Source: Polaromonas sp. UBA5171 (lineage in GTDB: Bacteria; Pseudomonadota; Gammaproteobacteria; Burkholderiales; Burkholderiaceae_C). Taken from it: DNA of 15,570 nucleotides. Under the pieces are notes generated by a model. That model saw only the letters and a list, made by a program, of their open reading frames with translations, was not told where the DNA came from and made no database searches. This document shows positions 1 to 7,176 of the stretch, in pieces. The stretch covers positions 1 through 15,570 of the forward strand of contig DHWX01000136.1 of NCBI GenBank assembly GCA_002413395.1, in the 5' to 3' direction. Every line of letters starts with the position of its first letter. Positions within the stretch are counted from its first letter, which is position 1. Both the position numbers and the translations under genes were made by a program.

Positions 1-762
1 TGCTGGAGGTGGAGTGGAAGGCGCCCGATCACAGCACGGTGCAGTCGACGCGCCATGAGCTTGCAGTCGATCTCCAAGCAGTGCGCGCTGCCTACGGGGC
101 CCGCGCACATTCTGATTGACAGCACAGGGTTGAAGGTCTACCGCGCGGGCGAATGGCTGCAAGAAAAGCATGGTCAGAAGTCACGGCGCAGTTGGAGAAA
201 GCTGCACCTGGCGGTGGACGCCGACACCGGTTATATCGTCGCTTCAATACTGACGGAGCAGGACGTCGATGACCCGTCCAAGGTAGGGCCACTGCTCGAT
301 CAGATTGAACACGAGATAGGTCAAGTCATGACCGATGGTGCCTATGACGGTGATCTGACCTACGAGACCATTGCACGACGTGATCCACGGATCGAAGTCG
401 TCATACCGCCGCGCGTGACGGCGCAGCCCAGCGCGCAGTTCGAGGTAGACCCCACTCGGCGCGACACCCACCTGCTCATGATCCAGAGCCTGGGCCGACT
501 CGGCTGGCAGGAGGCCTGCGGCTATGGCCACAGCGCGCGCTGGTGGAGACCACGATGGGTCGTTACAAGGCCATCATTGGCCCGCGTCTGCGTACACGCG
601 ACTGGCGGGGCCAGCAAACCGAAGCGGCCGTCGCAATGGTCGTGCTCAACCGCATGCTGGGTGCTGGACGCCCGAACTCCGTCCGCACTTCAACCGTGGC
701 GGCATAAGCCGCTCTGGGGTTGGGGTAACCTCGTCTTCAGCGTGATCCGTGCAACAACGCCC
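1..762 (+). mobile_element. Right part of a degraded IS5-family insertion sequence
   Basis: The transposase remnant (separate entry) is followed by about 55 non-coding bases. These end in GTGATCCGTGCAACAACGCC (742-761), whose reverse complement begins GGCGTTGTTGCAC, in the style of IS5-family terminal inverted repeats. I place the right end at about 762, within a few bases. The left end lies outside the window, so neither the paired repeat nor a target-site duplication can be checked. The boundary is an inference from pattern; the family assignment is firmer and comes from the protein. Confidence 0.65.
3..707 (+). pseudogene. IS5-family DDE transposase, partial and frameshifted
   Basis: DDE transposase of the IS5 family that would cut and rejoin the element's ends. 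The N-terminus lies off the left edge. Three reading frames carry family sequence in turn. Frame 3 at the left edge encodes a PDHST segment. Frame 1 (from about 90 to 530) encodes IDSTGLKVYRAGEW, with the first catalytic Asp, then TDGAYDGD, with the second. Frame 3 (531 to the TAA at 705-707) encodes RALVETTMGRYKAIIG, with the catalytic Glu, and the C-terminal tail. The switch near 529-531 is explained by one missing base; a second shift probably lies between 60 and 95. All three catalytic residues survive but no single frame joins them, so the gene should be dead. The 237-codon frame at 55-768 is not a true protein: its start and its tail after residue about 158 are out of frame with the family. 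Confidence 0.85.
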
Positions 763-782
763 CTCTGATGGGGAAATTAACG

Positions 783-800
783 GTGAAGTTCAAACTTCAC
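783..800. promoter_or_regulatory. Perfect dyad GTGAAGTT-CA-AACTTCAC, possible operator
   Basis: Two perfect 8-base arms separated by CA lie between the IS5 end and the stop codon of the DeoR-family gene (810-812). The spacer is too short for a good RNA hairpin and no T-run follows on either strand, so a terminator is unlikely. The half-site TGAAGTT also occurs at the regulator's own promoter (1605) and, within TTGAAGTTG on the minus strand, upstream of the kinase operon (4086-4094). This makes a protein-binding site plausible. The function is inferred. Confidence 0.35.
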
Positions 801-809
801 AGGGCATGA

Positions 810-1598
810 TCAATAGTTCTGATTACTGCCGGCCACCATGACGGTTATATTTGGATTCTCTTCAAATGGAGCCAACTGCGATGACGTTGCGCTGGAGTCG
901 GTTATCAGCGTCCATGGGCGATCCAGTGGTGTCCATGCTTGTGGTCCTGTAAAACCCAATTTGGATGCGTCTGCAAGCACGTAAACCTCAGAAGCTTGTT
1001 CGATCATCTTCGCCTTTAGCGCGGCTTGCTCCTGATTTGCTTCGCATAAGCCACGCCCAGCCACCAAGCCATCGGCGCCTAGAAATACTTTGTCGGCCGT
1101 CATTCTGCTCAGCGTAAGCTCCGCGAGCGGTCCGACCGTCCCCATGCTCATTTTCCGTAAACTGCCACCCAGCAATGTCAGGGCAATTTCGGGTTCGGTG
1201 GAGAGCGTTGTTAAAGCCACTATATTGTTAGTGATCACGTGAAGCTTGCGGCGTCCACGCAATTGTCCTGCCAAAGCGGCCGTTGTCGTTCCGGCATCAA
1301 GAATCAGAGTTTCACCCTCATGGATCTGCAAAGCAGCCAATCGCGCAATCGCATCTTTTTGTACGCGTTGAATATGTATGCGCTCACCCAACGACGACTC
1401 CCGCCGGTCTTCGCGCAATAAGGCGGCTCCTCCGTATGTACGCACAATGCGTCCACTATCGGCCAGCTCGGCGAGATCACGGCGGATAGTTGACTCGGAA
1501 ACGCGAAAATGCAAGCTCAACTCTTTAACATTTGCACCCCCGCTAGAGACGATCCGAAAAATCGCTTGATGCCGTTTTTCGGTTTTATTGATTGCCAT
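810..1598 (-). CDS. DeoR/GlpR-family transcriptional regulator
   Basis: A 262-residue repressor-type regulator of full family length. Residues 5-60 form the DeoR winged helix-turn-helix, with the recognition region VSESTIRRDLAEL and the GGA motif of the wing. Residues from about 75 onward form the DeoRC sugar-phosphate-sensing domain: DAGTTT at 101-106, TNN at 123-125, GG at 144-145, GADG at 174-177 and DASK at 210-213. Such proteins usually sense a phosphorylated sugar intermediate. The genes just upstream in the same direction encode an acid-sugar kinase and a PdxA2-like dehydrogenase, so it probably controls them, with a four-carbon acid-sugar phosphate as a likely effector. That link is inferred from position. 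The ATG at 1596-1598 fits the family N-terminus, but no clear Shine-Dalgarno precedes it. A terminator at 1650-1679 suggests it is transcribed separately from its own promoter. Confidence 0.9.
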   Translation of the reverse strand: MAINKTEKRHQAIFRIVSSGGANVKELSLHFRVSESTIRRDLAELADSGRIVRTYGGAALLREDRRESSLGERIHIQRVQKDAIARLAALQIHEGETLILDAGTTTAALAGQLRGRRKLHVITNNIVALTTLSTEPEIALTLLGGSLRKMSMGTVGPLAELTLSRMTADKVFLGADGLVAGRGLCEANQEQAALKAKMIEQASEVYVLADASKLGFTGPQAWTPLDRPWTLITDSSATSSQLAPFEENPNITVMVAGSNQNY

Positions 1599-1604
1599 AA
1601 GAAT

Positions 1605-1635
1605 TGAAGTTGAGATTCAGTTCGCGCAATTTATA
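1605..1635 (-). promoter_or_regulatory. Probable deoR-type regulator promoter with imperfect dyad
   Basis: On the minus strand a TATAAA (-10-like, 1630-1635) lies about 30 bases before the regulator's ATG. No convincing -35 box is seen. Between it and the start codon, at 1605-1619, is TGAAGTTGAGATTCA, an imperfect dyad of the same type as the perfect one at 783-800. A site overlapping the expected transcription start would suit autorepression. All of this is inferred from motif and position. Confidence 0.35.
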
Positions 1636-1649
1636 ACATGCGTGTCCCG

Positions 1650-1679
1650 AAAAAATGCCACGCGAATCGCATGGCATTT
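1650..1679 (-). terminator. Rho-independent terminator of the kinase-pdxA2 operon
   Basis: The arms AAATGCCA (1653-1660) and TGGCATTT (1672-1679) are perfectly complementary. Inside them, GCG and CGC pair around an AAT loop after one C-A mismatch. Read on the minus strand, the hairpin runs straight into six T (1655-1650). It begins about 36 bases after the pdxA2-like stop codon and before the regulator gene, so it should end the operon transcript. Confidence 0.8.
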
Positions 1680-1714
1680 GAGTGTATGAAACCTTTTACG
1701 TGCAGCCCGGCCGC

Positions 1715-2710
1715 TTAGTCCCGGTGAGTCGCCAGGCCAATCGCCTGACGCAACGCTTCCAACATGCTGCGTTCATCGGCGATACCTTTTCCCGCAATGT
1801 CGAATGCCGTGCCATGATCAACCGACGTACGGATCACAGGTAAGCCAACCGTGACATTGACGCCAGCTTCCAAGCCCATGACCTTAACCGGTCCGTGACC
1901 CTGATCATGGTACATGGCTACCACCAGATCGAAGTCGCCGCGCGCCGCTCGGAAGAACAACGTATCCGCTGGCAAAGGGCCCTCCACTAATCGTCCCAGG
2001 GATTGCTGAGACTGCACGGCAGGGATAATTTTCTCCTCTTCTTCGCCACAGCCGAACAAGCCATGTTCGCCCGCATGTGGGTTAATGCCGCACACGCCAA
2101 TGCGAGGATTTAAAATTCCTGAGCGCACCAGGGTATCGTATCCGCGAGCAATGGTCCGTTCCACCAGGCCCGGCTCGATTTTCTTGATCGCATCCAACAA
2201 GCCTATATGCGTCGTGACATGAATCACCCGTAGGTTCGGCGCAACCAGCATCATGGATACTTCCGGTGTATTCGTCAGCTTGGCCAGGATTTCAGTATGC
2301 CCTGGAAAAATATGGCCACCTGCGTGCAATGCTTCCTTGTTAAGAGGCGCCGTACAGATCGCATCGATCTCCTGCTTCATGGCCAGCTGTACCGCACGTT
2401 CAATGTAGCAATAGGCAGCATGGCCGCACAGCGCAGATAATTCACCGAATGGATATTTTGGTGGAATCAGGCCAAGATCAATGCATTCAACAACACCATA
2501 CTCAAAACTCGCTGACTCGACGCTATCAATCGCGTGCACTTCCAGGCTGCTGCCGAGTATCTCCCCAGCTTCACGCAAGCGATTGACGTCACCAATTACA
2601 AGCGGCCTGCAGCGCTCATACAGATCCCTGGTCGCCAGGCTTTTCATAATAATTTCCGGGCCGACGCCAGCAGCGTCGCCCATAGTTATGGCAATGATAG
2701 GGAGGTACAT
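1715..2710 (-). CDS. pdxA2: PdxA2-like four-carbon acid-sugar phosphate dehydrogenase
   Basis: A 331-residue member of the PdxA family of NAD-dependent, metal-dependent dehydrogenases/decarboxylases. Family marks are the N-terminal ITMGDAAGVGPEI, GHTE at 137-140, and three metal-ligand histidines: H168 in TTHIG, H212 in NPHAGE and H268 in YHDQGH, matching H166/H211/H266 of E. coli PdxA. Pyridoxal-pathway PdxA oxidises 4-phosphohydroxy-threonine. PdxA2 proteins paired with a DUF1537 kinase instead oxidise D-threonate or D-erythronate 4-phosphate, with decarboxylation to dihydroxyacetone phosphate. The directly coupled kinase gene and the absence of vitamin B6 or rRNA-modification neighbours favour the catabolic role. 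The ATG overlaps the kinase stop codon by one base (TAATG), implying translational coupling. D-threonate versus D-erythronate cannot be settled from sequence. Confidence 0.88.
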   Translation of the reverse strand: MYLPIIAITMGDAAGVGPEIIMKSLATRDLYERCRPLVIGDVNRLREAGEILGSSLEVHAIDSVESASFEYGVVECIDLGLIPPKYPFGELSALCGHAAYCYIERAVQLAMKQEIDAICTAPLNKEALHAGGHIFPGHTEILAKLTNTPEVSMMLVAPNLRVIHVTTHIGLLDAIKKIEPGLVERTIARGYDTLVRSGILNPRIGVCGINPHAGEHGLFGCGEEEEKIIPAVQSQQSLGRLVEGPLPADTLFFRAARGDFDLVVAMYHDQGHGPVKVMGLEAGVNVTVGLPVIRTSVDHGTAFDIAGKGIADERSMLEALRQAIGLATHRD

Positions 2711-4014
2711 TAAGAAATTTTCCTGTGAAGTGTTGTAGATCTAGTGTCTGGTGGCCCGGTGTTCATATCGCAAGCGGATCCGACTCTTGCTTGTCGTAGC
2801 GTTTCATAACAACGGAAAAGCGTTTCACGAGAACCAAAGGCGCCCGCCTTGGTGATGACAGGAATGGGCTTGATTCCAGCCGCAACAGAAAGTGGCACCC
2901 CTGGCTCGATTTCACCGATGAGACGCAGGCCCTTCGAACCCATCGCGGACAAAATCGCACGCGCAGTTTCACCACCAGTGGAAATGACGGCGCCAATATG
3001 CACTGCAAGCGGCGCAATCAGCAATGCAAGTGCTTGGCACAGCTGCAATCCCTCGCCCATATTGACCGGATCTTCAATGCCGATCATGATCAGTATGTCG
3101 TGATTCTTCTGAAGCGACATATCCAGTGTGTTGTGCAGTTCTTGCCACTGCGGATGCGATTGACCTTGTCGCAATACGCTTGCCGGCGCATCAACGCGCT
3201 CCATCTGCCCAGTGGCAAACAGGTATTCGGCCTGGGCTCGCGATACGCTCGACAAACTGCCAACCACCGTCAGGATTGATCCGTTGGTTTTAACGTGAGC
3301 AATCAGGTCCGGCTTGGCAGCGACATGCGCAGCTGTCAGCAAGTGATTTGCCAGCCCTGCCGAGCCGACCCAGAACTTCGGCATCGACAGTGAAATCGAC
3401 GCGTATGCAATGGCTTGTAGGTCATCGTCCACCTCAACGTCACATACAACTGCCTGCACGCCATCTCTCGCGCATGTTTCGAACAACGTGCGCAACCGTT
3501 GTGCGCCTTGTCGTATCTCATTAATGCTGATCGATGCGGTCTTGATGCCATGGTGTGCGAGCATGCTTGGAATATGGGCAGTACCGGTAATTCCTTCTCC
3601 GCGCCAAATTTCCGTCATTTCGAGCGGAGAATCGTTTAGGTATTGATGGCCATTCGTCGTAAAGCGTCCGGCCAGCGGATATGCCGGGGCAACAATCGCC
3701 AGTCCCGCCTGATTGATGATTGAAGCAAGTTCCTCTGCAAAATTGCCTCGTAGCGTTGAGTCAATTTTTTTATATAGCAGCTGTCCTGCCGAGCGGTACC
3801 GGTTAAATATATCTAGATGGATTTGGGCAGCTTCGGCTCCAGGCAGACGCCGAGTATCAGCATCAATCGAGATAACCTGAGCCGCCTCTGTATCGACACT
3901 CTGCTCTGCTTGACGGTCAATGACTACCAGCGTCTCCAGTCCTGCCCTGACGAAGGCACTGGCGCAGTCAGCTGCGCCAGACAGATCGTCGGCAATTATC
4001 AGTACTTGTGTCAA
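2710..4014 (-). CDS. Four-carbon acid-sugar kinase (DUF1537; DtnK/OtnK type)
   Basis: A 434-residue ATP-dependent kinase of the DUF1537 family, which phosphorylates the 4-hydroxyl of D-threonate (DtnK) or erythronate (OtnK). The N-terminal substrate domain carries IADDLSGAADC (7-17) and KKIDSTLRGN (82-91). The C-terminal nucleotide domain carries GSAGLA (217-222), STGGETARAIL (345-355) and KAGAFGS (389-395). The length is normal for the family. The start is a TTG at 4012-4014: a clear AGGAG (4020-4024 on the opposite strand) lies five bases before it, and the family N-terminus begins right there. The stop overlaps the start of the pdxA2-like gene by one base. No aldolase (OtnC) or isomerase (OtnI) gene is present, so the two-gene D-threonate route fits better than the L-threonate or erythronate aldolase route. 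Confidence 0.88.
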   Translation of the reverse strand: MTQVLIIADDLSGAADCASAFVRAGLETLVVIDRQAEQSVDTEAAQVISIDADTRRLPGAEAAQIHLDIFNRYRSAGQLLYKKIDSTLRGNFAEELASIINQAGLAIVAPAYPLAGRFTTNGHQYLNDSPLEMTEIWRGEGITGTAHIPSMLAHHGIKTASISINEIRQGAQRLRTLFETCARDGVQAVVCDVEVDDDLQAIAYASISLSMPKFWVGSAGLANHLLTAAHVAAKPDLIAHVKTNGSILTVVGSLSSVSRAQAEYLFATGQMERVDAPASVLRQGQSHPQWQELHNTLDMSLQKNHDILIMIGIEDPVNMGEGLQLCQALALLIAPLAVHIGAVISTGGETARAILSAMGSKGLRLIGEIEPGVPLSVAAGIKPIPVITKAGAFGSRETLFRCYETLRQARVGSACDMNTGPPDTRSTTLHRKIS

Positions 4015-4049
4015 ATAAACTCCTGCCTTATGCCGACTCCACGTTGGCT

Positions 4050-4094
4050 ATATTGGGTCAACCTCTTGAAAATGTAAATACAGCCCAACTTCAA
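4050..4094 (-). promoter_or_regulatory. Candidate promoter and operator of the kinase-pdxA2 operon
   Basis: On the minus strand, TTTACA (4073-4078) and CAATAT (4050-4055) are spaced by exactly 17 bases, about 35 bases before the TTG start. The spacer contains a small dyad, TCAA-N4-TTGA (4058-4069). Just upstream of the -35, at 4086-4094, the minus strand reads TTGAAGTTG, a nine-base match to the plus strand at 1604-1612 in the regulator's promoter. This shared word is a candidate regulator half-site. The assignment is by motif only. Confidence 0.4.
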
Positions 4095-4286
4095 CTCACC
4101 TACTATCTATAACACCCCCATGCGCTCGCTAAGTAATGCGGGGCATTTTTAAGTACCAACTGGAACAGTTTCAGTCATATGTCCTCGCTGGTGTACGAAA
4201 GAAAGCTAAAGGGATGTCGGATGCTAGCCATCATTCGTACAGTGCTTTCGGACAGGATGAGCTCAGATGTGACGACGCACCGCAGC
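4095..4286. other. Non-coding spacer between the kinase operon and the lactonase gene
   Basis: I see no convincing gene here. There is a weak plus-strand hairpin with a T-run (AATGC-GGG-GCATT, 4135-4150) that has no gene in front of it. A CACCGC-N6-GCGGTG dyad (4278-4295) straddles the lactonase stop codon and could help end transcription, but it lacks a T-run. Short frames on the plus strand show no recognisable protein. Confidence 0.4.
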
Positions 4287-5204
4287 CTAGCGGTGAGAAA
4301 AGAGCTTCAATCCTGGCACCGGCATATCTGCCTGCAGCAACGTTCCGCTCTCGGACTCCGTGATGAACAGCGTGCGCCCGTCCGGACCTCCGTAGGCCAT
4401 GTTCGTCGTGTGGTGTCCGATCGTTGACTGAATTCGCGCCATTGGCTCACCGCGCGCGCTGAACAGCCAGATTACCCCCAGCCCAATGTGCGCGACGGCG
4501 AGGTTTCCTTCACTGTCCACAGCGAGGCCATCGGGACCACCACCACCGGACAGCTGAATAAAATTCCCGACCTTCGCCACGCTACCATCGGCAAGCAGCG
4601 GCACCCTCCAGACAGCGTTGGCTCGCGTGACCGCGACATACAGCGTGGTCTCTGTCGGATCCAAAGCAATCCCGTTCGGACTCGGGATGTTGTCTAGCAG
4701 GCAGTCGACGTGGCCATCGGCCCGGACGCGGAACACGCGCCCCGTCGGATCATGCAGGCCGGTGAGCCCCTGGTCAGTGAAATACAGGTCTCCGTTGCTG
4801 GCGAATACGAGATCGTTGACCGCTTTCAGCCGTTCAAGCCGCACGCGCGTGACAAAGGGTGTCACCTGACATGTGCTAGGGTCCAGCACCATGATGCCAT
4901 TGGCATAATCGGCAATGAAAATGCGTCCATCGCGATGGATGGCGAGCCCATTGGGCTCGCCGCTGTATTCGACCACCGTCGTAAACGTTCCGGTCGGCGA
5001 AACGCGAAATATCCGACCGTAAGGAATATCTACGCACCAAAGCATTCCCTCGCGATCAAACGCCGGTCCTTCCAGCAACGAGTGCTCTGGATGCGTACCA
5101 GGTTGACCGCGATGCCATTCGGTGTCGTGGCCGGTTCGGCGTAGCGAATCCGGGAGCCGGGCGAAAAGTTTTGTCGGAACCGTCGGGGGCGCATTAAAAA
5201 ACAT
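4287..5204 (-). CDS. SMP-30/gluconolactonase/LRE-like lactonase
   Basis: A 305-residue six-bladed beta-propeller of the SMP-30/gluconolactonase (SGL) family; these are metal-dependent hydrolases of sugar lactones. The expected metal and active-site positions are visible: Glu45 in LLEGPAFD, Asn130 in KAVNDLVF, Asn177 in PSPNGIALD and Asp225 in GPDGLAVD. No signal peptide is seen, so it should act in the cytoplasm. The ATG at 5202-5204 lies four bases after the TRAP permease stop codon (TAG-GACA-ATG), so it is co-transcribed with that gene and is probably translationally coupled. The neighbouring transporter and the acid-sugar kinase operon suggest it opens an aldonolactone (for example threonolactone, or a hexonolactone) after uptake. 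The exact substrate cannot be read from sequence. Confidence 0.87.
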   Translation of the reverse strand: MFFNAPPTVPTKLFARLPDSLRRTGHDTEWHRGQPGTHPEHSLLEGPAFDREGMLWCVDIPYGRIFRVSPTGTFTTVVEYSGEPNGLAIHRDGRIFIADYANGIMVLDPSTCQVTPFVTRVRLERLKAVNDLVFASNGDLYFTDQGLTGLHDPTGRVFRVRADGHVDCLLDNIPSPNGIALDPTETTLYVAVTRANAVWRVPLLADGSVAKVGNFIQLSGGGGPDGLAVDSEGNLAVAHIGLGVIWLFSARGEPMARIQSTIGHHTTNMAYGGPDGRTLFITESESGTLLQADMPVPGLKLFSHR

Positions 5205-5208
5205 TGTC

Positions 5209-6516
5209 CTAACCTGCCTTCATCATAGTGGGAAGCCACAGTGCTATTTCGGGAAATGCATAGAGCAAGAATGCGAAAGCGGAGATCATGAGCATGTAAG
5301 GCATCGACGCCTGTGCAACATCACCGAGACTTCGGTCATTGGCGATGGACTGGACCGCAAACAGATTGAGTCCCATCGGGGGCGTCAGTGCCCCAAGCTC
5401 TATGAAGATCACGATGATCACGCCCACCCAGACGCCGTCGAATCCCATCGCAACAAACGACGGGTAAAGCAGGGGCACTGTCAGCAACATGATCGACAGC
5501 CCATCGATGAACATTCCAACGATGATGTAGATCGCGAACAGCATGCAGAAAAACAGTAGGCGGGACAGCCCAAGATCCGCCAGACCATGAGCGAGGCCCT
5601 GACCGATACCGGAAGTGACGACCGCAAAGTTCAGTATCTGTGCGTTGAGCGTGATGAACATCACGACGCCGCTCGTGATGGCGGCGTTGCGCAGCGCTTG
5701 CATCAGTCGCGCGGTGGTCAATTCCCGATAGGCAATGGCCAGTCCGAGCGCCAGCAGACAGCCCAACGCTGAGGCTTCCGTCGGTGTAACAAGCCCAATA
5801 TACATACTGCCAATAACAGCGGCGATGAGCGCAATGATAGGCACTGCGTCGGCCGCTGCCCGCAAAATCTCGCCGGTGGTAGCGGAACGCTGTTCACGGG
5901 GCGCCAGCGATGGTTGCAGCCACACCCGGATACCCACATACAGCATGAAGATGGCGGCGAGTGTCAGGCCCGGTATCACTCCGGCCATGAAAAGGTCGAT
6001 GACAGAAACCTGCGTCATCGACGCATAGACGATCATCGGAATCGATGGCGGTATCAGGATGCCGAGACAACCGCCCCCGGTGAGGGTCCCGATCGTAAGC
6101 TGATCGGAATAGCCGCGCTTGCGCATTTCGGGAATGGCGACTGTACCGACCGTCAAAGCGGTTGCGACCGACGAACCGGCGATGGCGGAGAAGATCGCAC
6201 AACCGACGATGTTTGTTTGTGCGAGTCCGCCAGGTAGGCGACGCAACAACACGGCGACGCCACGATAGAAGCGGCCAGCGATGCCGCTGCGAAGGATGAT
6301 CTCACCCATCAGCACGAACAGCGGGATCGACACGAGGGTGAAGGTGTTGGTGGTGTTCCAGACAATGTCGCCCAGCGAAAGCCATAGCTGCGTTCCGGAC
6401 ACCAGCGTGATGCCGACGATGCCGACCAGGCCGATCGTCGCACCAATACCGACGCCTCCCAGCAGGCAACCAGCCAGCAGGACCGCGTAGATCGCCAGCG
6501 CAATTTGCCAGCTCAT
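5209..6516 (-). CDS. TRAP transporter large permease subunit (DctM family)
   Basis: A 435-residue inner-membrane protein of the TRAP-T family, the sodium- or proton-coupled channel-forming subunit that works with a small DctQ subunit and a periplasmic DctP receptor. It is very hydrophobic, with about a dozen membrane segments. It carries DctM signatures such as CAIFSAIAGSSVATALTVGTVAIPEMRKRGY (read as two joined motifs around 105-136), followed by LTGGGCLGILIPPSIPMIVYAS. The length is complete. The ATG at 6514-6516 overlaps the stop of a short upstream frame in an ATGA arrangement, as is common for dctQ-dctM pairs. However, only about 100 bases of that upstream region survive before IS6-family sequence begins. 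With no receptor or small subunit nearby, the transporter is likely to be non-functional unless partners are encoded elsewhere. Confidence 0.92.
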   Translation of the reverse strand: MSWQIALAIYAVLLAGCLLGGVGIGATIGLVGIVGITLVSGTQLWLSLGDIVWNTTNTFTLVSIPLFVLMGEIILRSGIAGRFYRGVAVLLRRLPGGLAQTNIVGCAIFSAIAGSSVATALTVGTVAIPEMRKRGYSDQLTIGTLTGGGCLGILIPPSIPMIVYASMTQVSVIDLFMAGVIPGLTLAAIFMLYVGIRVWLQPSLAPREQRSATTGEILRAAADAVPIIALIAAVIGSMYIGLVTPTEASALGCLLALGLAIAYRELTTARLMQALRNAAITSGVVMFITLNAQILNFAVVTSGIGQGLAHGLADLGLSRLLFFCMLFAIYIIVGMFIDGLSIMLLTVPLLYPSFVAMGFDGVWVGVIIVIFIELGALTPPMGLNLFAVQSIANDRSLGDVAQASMPYMLMISAFAFLLYAFPEIALWLPTMMKAG

Positions 6517-6620
6517 TCGTGTGAGGCTTGCGCGGTGGCAGCCATAGTCGAAAACGGGAGATACCCGAACGCCTGCAGAATCGAGGTGATTCCGCTGTGC
6601 AAGAAGGCTATTGTGAGCAT
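6513..6620 (-). pseudogene. Possible C-terminal remnant of the upstream TRAP gene (dctQ position)
   Basis: A 35-codon frame ends in TGA overlapping the dctM ATG by four bases (ATGA). The residues are mostly hydrophobic (MLTIAFLHSGITSILQAF, then a short polar tail), as expected for the last membrane helix and tail of a small TRAP permease. I cannot identify it by sequence; the call rests on position and overlap. The frame stays open a little further upstream but runs into the IS6-family fragment that starts near 6623, so the body of the gene has been lost. Confidence 0.35.
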
Positions 6621-6622
6621 AG

Positions 6623-7046
6623 CTTTACCGCGCTGTAGACAAGGAAGGCAAGACGGTCGACTTTCTTCTGACCGCCAAGCGCGACAAGGCAGCGGCCATG
6701 CGCTTCTTTGACAAGGCGATGCAGGCCAACGATGTTCCCAACAAGGTCACCATGGACAAAAGTGGCGCCAACAAAGCGGCCATTGATGAGATCAAGGTCA
6801 GCAGCGGAATTCCGATCATTGTTCGGCAAGTGAAGTACCTCAACAACATCGTTGAGCAAGACCATCGTGCAGTTAAACGCATCACCAAACCAGCGCTCAA
6901 TTTCAGATCATTCCAGTCAGCCAAATGTGTGCTGGCTGGCATCGAATTGATGCACATGGTTCGCAAAGGTCAGCTCATAGGGCTGCAACGAGATGTCTTT
7001 TGCCGACCCATTTTATGGGCTGGCAGGGCGAATCCGTCCAGTCTGA
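6623..7046 (+). pseudogene. C-terminal fragment of an IS6-family transposase, frameshifted
   Basis: Starting abruptly at about 6623 in frame 2, the sequence encodes LYRAVDKEGKTVDFLLTAKRD, the middle of an IS6 (IS26-like) DDE transposase. It continues through MDKSGANKAAIDEI (second catalytic Asp) and KYLNNIVEQDHRAVK (catalytic Glu) to AGIELMHMVRKGQL. The N-terminal half, with the helix-turn-helix and first Asp, is missing. After about 6975 the family sequence moves to frame 3 (SFADPFYGLAGRIRPV, then TGA at 7044-7046), so there is also a frameshift near 6975-6992. No terminal inverted repeat is seen on either side. This is a dead scar, probably left by IS-mediated deletion or rearrangement, and it marks the join between the TRAP module and the edd-eda cluster. 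Confidence 0.88.
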
Positions 7047-7176
7047 AGGACTGGCATTCGCCACCGCCAGAATCACGGCCATCTGCGGCTAACGCGACAA
7101 AACCATCCTTCTGCAGGTCTACCTCAATACCTCACGGGAAACTTGCTCTCTGGGAAATGCCATTTAGGCCGACTTC
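7047..7176. other. Unassigned sequence between the IS6 remnant and eda
   Basis: These 130 bases hold no gene I can recognise. No IS6-type terminal repeat and no terminator hairpin for eda is evident. It may be the decayed end of the IS element or flanking DNA brought in by the rearrangement. Confidence 0.4.

Noticed and set aside
1715..2710. Assignment of the PdxA-family gene to vitamin B6 biosynthesis
   Set aside because: It is translationally coupled to a DUF1537 kinase and not associated with usual pdxA neighbours, so the catabolic PdxA2 role is preferred.
4135..4150. Plus-strand hairpin AATGC-GGG-GCATT followed by T residues
   Set aside because: The stem is only five base pairs and no plus-strand gene precedes it, so a terminator role is not supported.
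4136..4427. Two overlapping plus-strand frames (75 and 82 codons) in the spacer and lactonase end
   Set aside because: No recognisable protein, no good ribosome site, and both run into the lactonase gene on the opposite strand.
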